From Bacteroidota bacterium (GTDB lineage Bacteria; Bacteroidota; Bacteroidia; Bacteroidales; VadinHA17): 6,337 bases of DNA. The DNA lies in NCBI GenBank assembly GCA_006227095.1, contig SBFZ01000168.1, positions 1 to 6,337 on the forward strand, written 5' to 3'. The position numbers and the translations under genes are program-made. This document shows positions 6,269 through 6,337 of this stretch, piece by piece (the first letter of the stretch is position 1; every line of letters starts with the position of its first letter). The notes under the pieces are model-generated. The model did no database searches, was not told the DNA's origin, and saw only the letters and a list, made by a program, of their open reading frames with translations.

Positions 6269-6337
6269 TCCGTTCTTCAGCTTTCAGATATCCGGTTCTG
6301 GGATTGCTGTTGTTGAAAGAAGCCATCATTCCAAATA
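6255..6337 (-). CDS. Possible C-terminal end of an unidentified gene, cut by window edge
   Basis: Reading the minus strand from base 6335 gives 26 codons ending at TAA (6255-6257): FGMMASFNNSNPRTGYLK, then AEERIVAE. The other two minus frames stop sooner, and the sequence looks like a polar, structured protein end (NPRTGYLKAEER) rather than random translation. I do not recognise the family. If real, it lies 61 bases upstream of the C26 gene on the same strand, and the TAnnTTTG box falls just after its stop. The fragment is too short to be certain that it is coding. Confidence 0.4.
   Translation of the reverse strand, partial: FGMMASFNNSNPRTGYLKAEERIVAE

Overview
The window looks like chromosomal DNA from a member of the Bacteroidota. 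Four points suggest this. There is no clear Shine-Dalgarno sequence before any complete gene. The regions upstream of starts are A/T-rich. A perfect TAnnTTTG box precedes the minus-strand gene. The intergenic region contains heptad repeats of a kind I associate with this phylum; that last point is recollection, not something I could search. I cannot name a genus.

Left and centre (2-4995, + strand): five tightly spaced genes for NADPH supply. They are zwf (glucose-6-phosphate dehydrogenase, 5' end outside the window), pgl (6-phosphogluconolactonase), and the three-subunit proton-translocating transhydrogenase pntAA, pntAB and pntB. Gaps are 29, 29, 11 and 38 bases and I see no internal promoter, so one transcript is likely. 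The first two enzymes start the oxidative pentose phosphate pathway and make NADPH in the cytosol. The membrane transhydrogenase uses the proton gradient to exchange hydride between NADH and NADP+. Together they form a redox-balancing module. The promoter lies upstream of the window.

Between the convergent genes (about 4996-5100): a long imperfect hairpin made of 7-base units (TAGGCAN). It runs into the last codons of the minus-strand gene and probably ends transcription.

Right (5084-6193, - strand): a predicted exported class I glutamine amidotransferase-like hydrolase of the peptidase C26 (gamma-glutamyl-GABA hydrolase) family with an extended N-terminal region. A candidate promoter lies upstream at 6243-6268. 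At the extreme right edge (6255-6337, - strand) is what may be the last 26 codons of another gene, which I do not recognise.

Most of the window is ordinary metabolism. The points most worth a second look are the heptad hairpin that supplies a stop codon, the joining of zwf-pgl to the pnt genes, and a His/Asn exchange between the PntAB and PntB membrane domains. I found no convincing evidence of an undescribed system.
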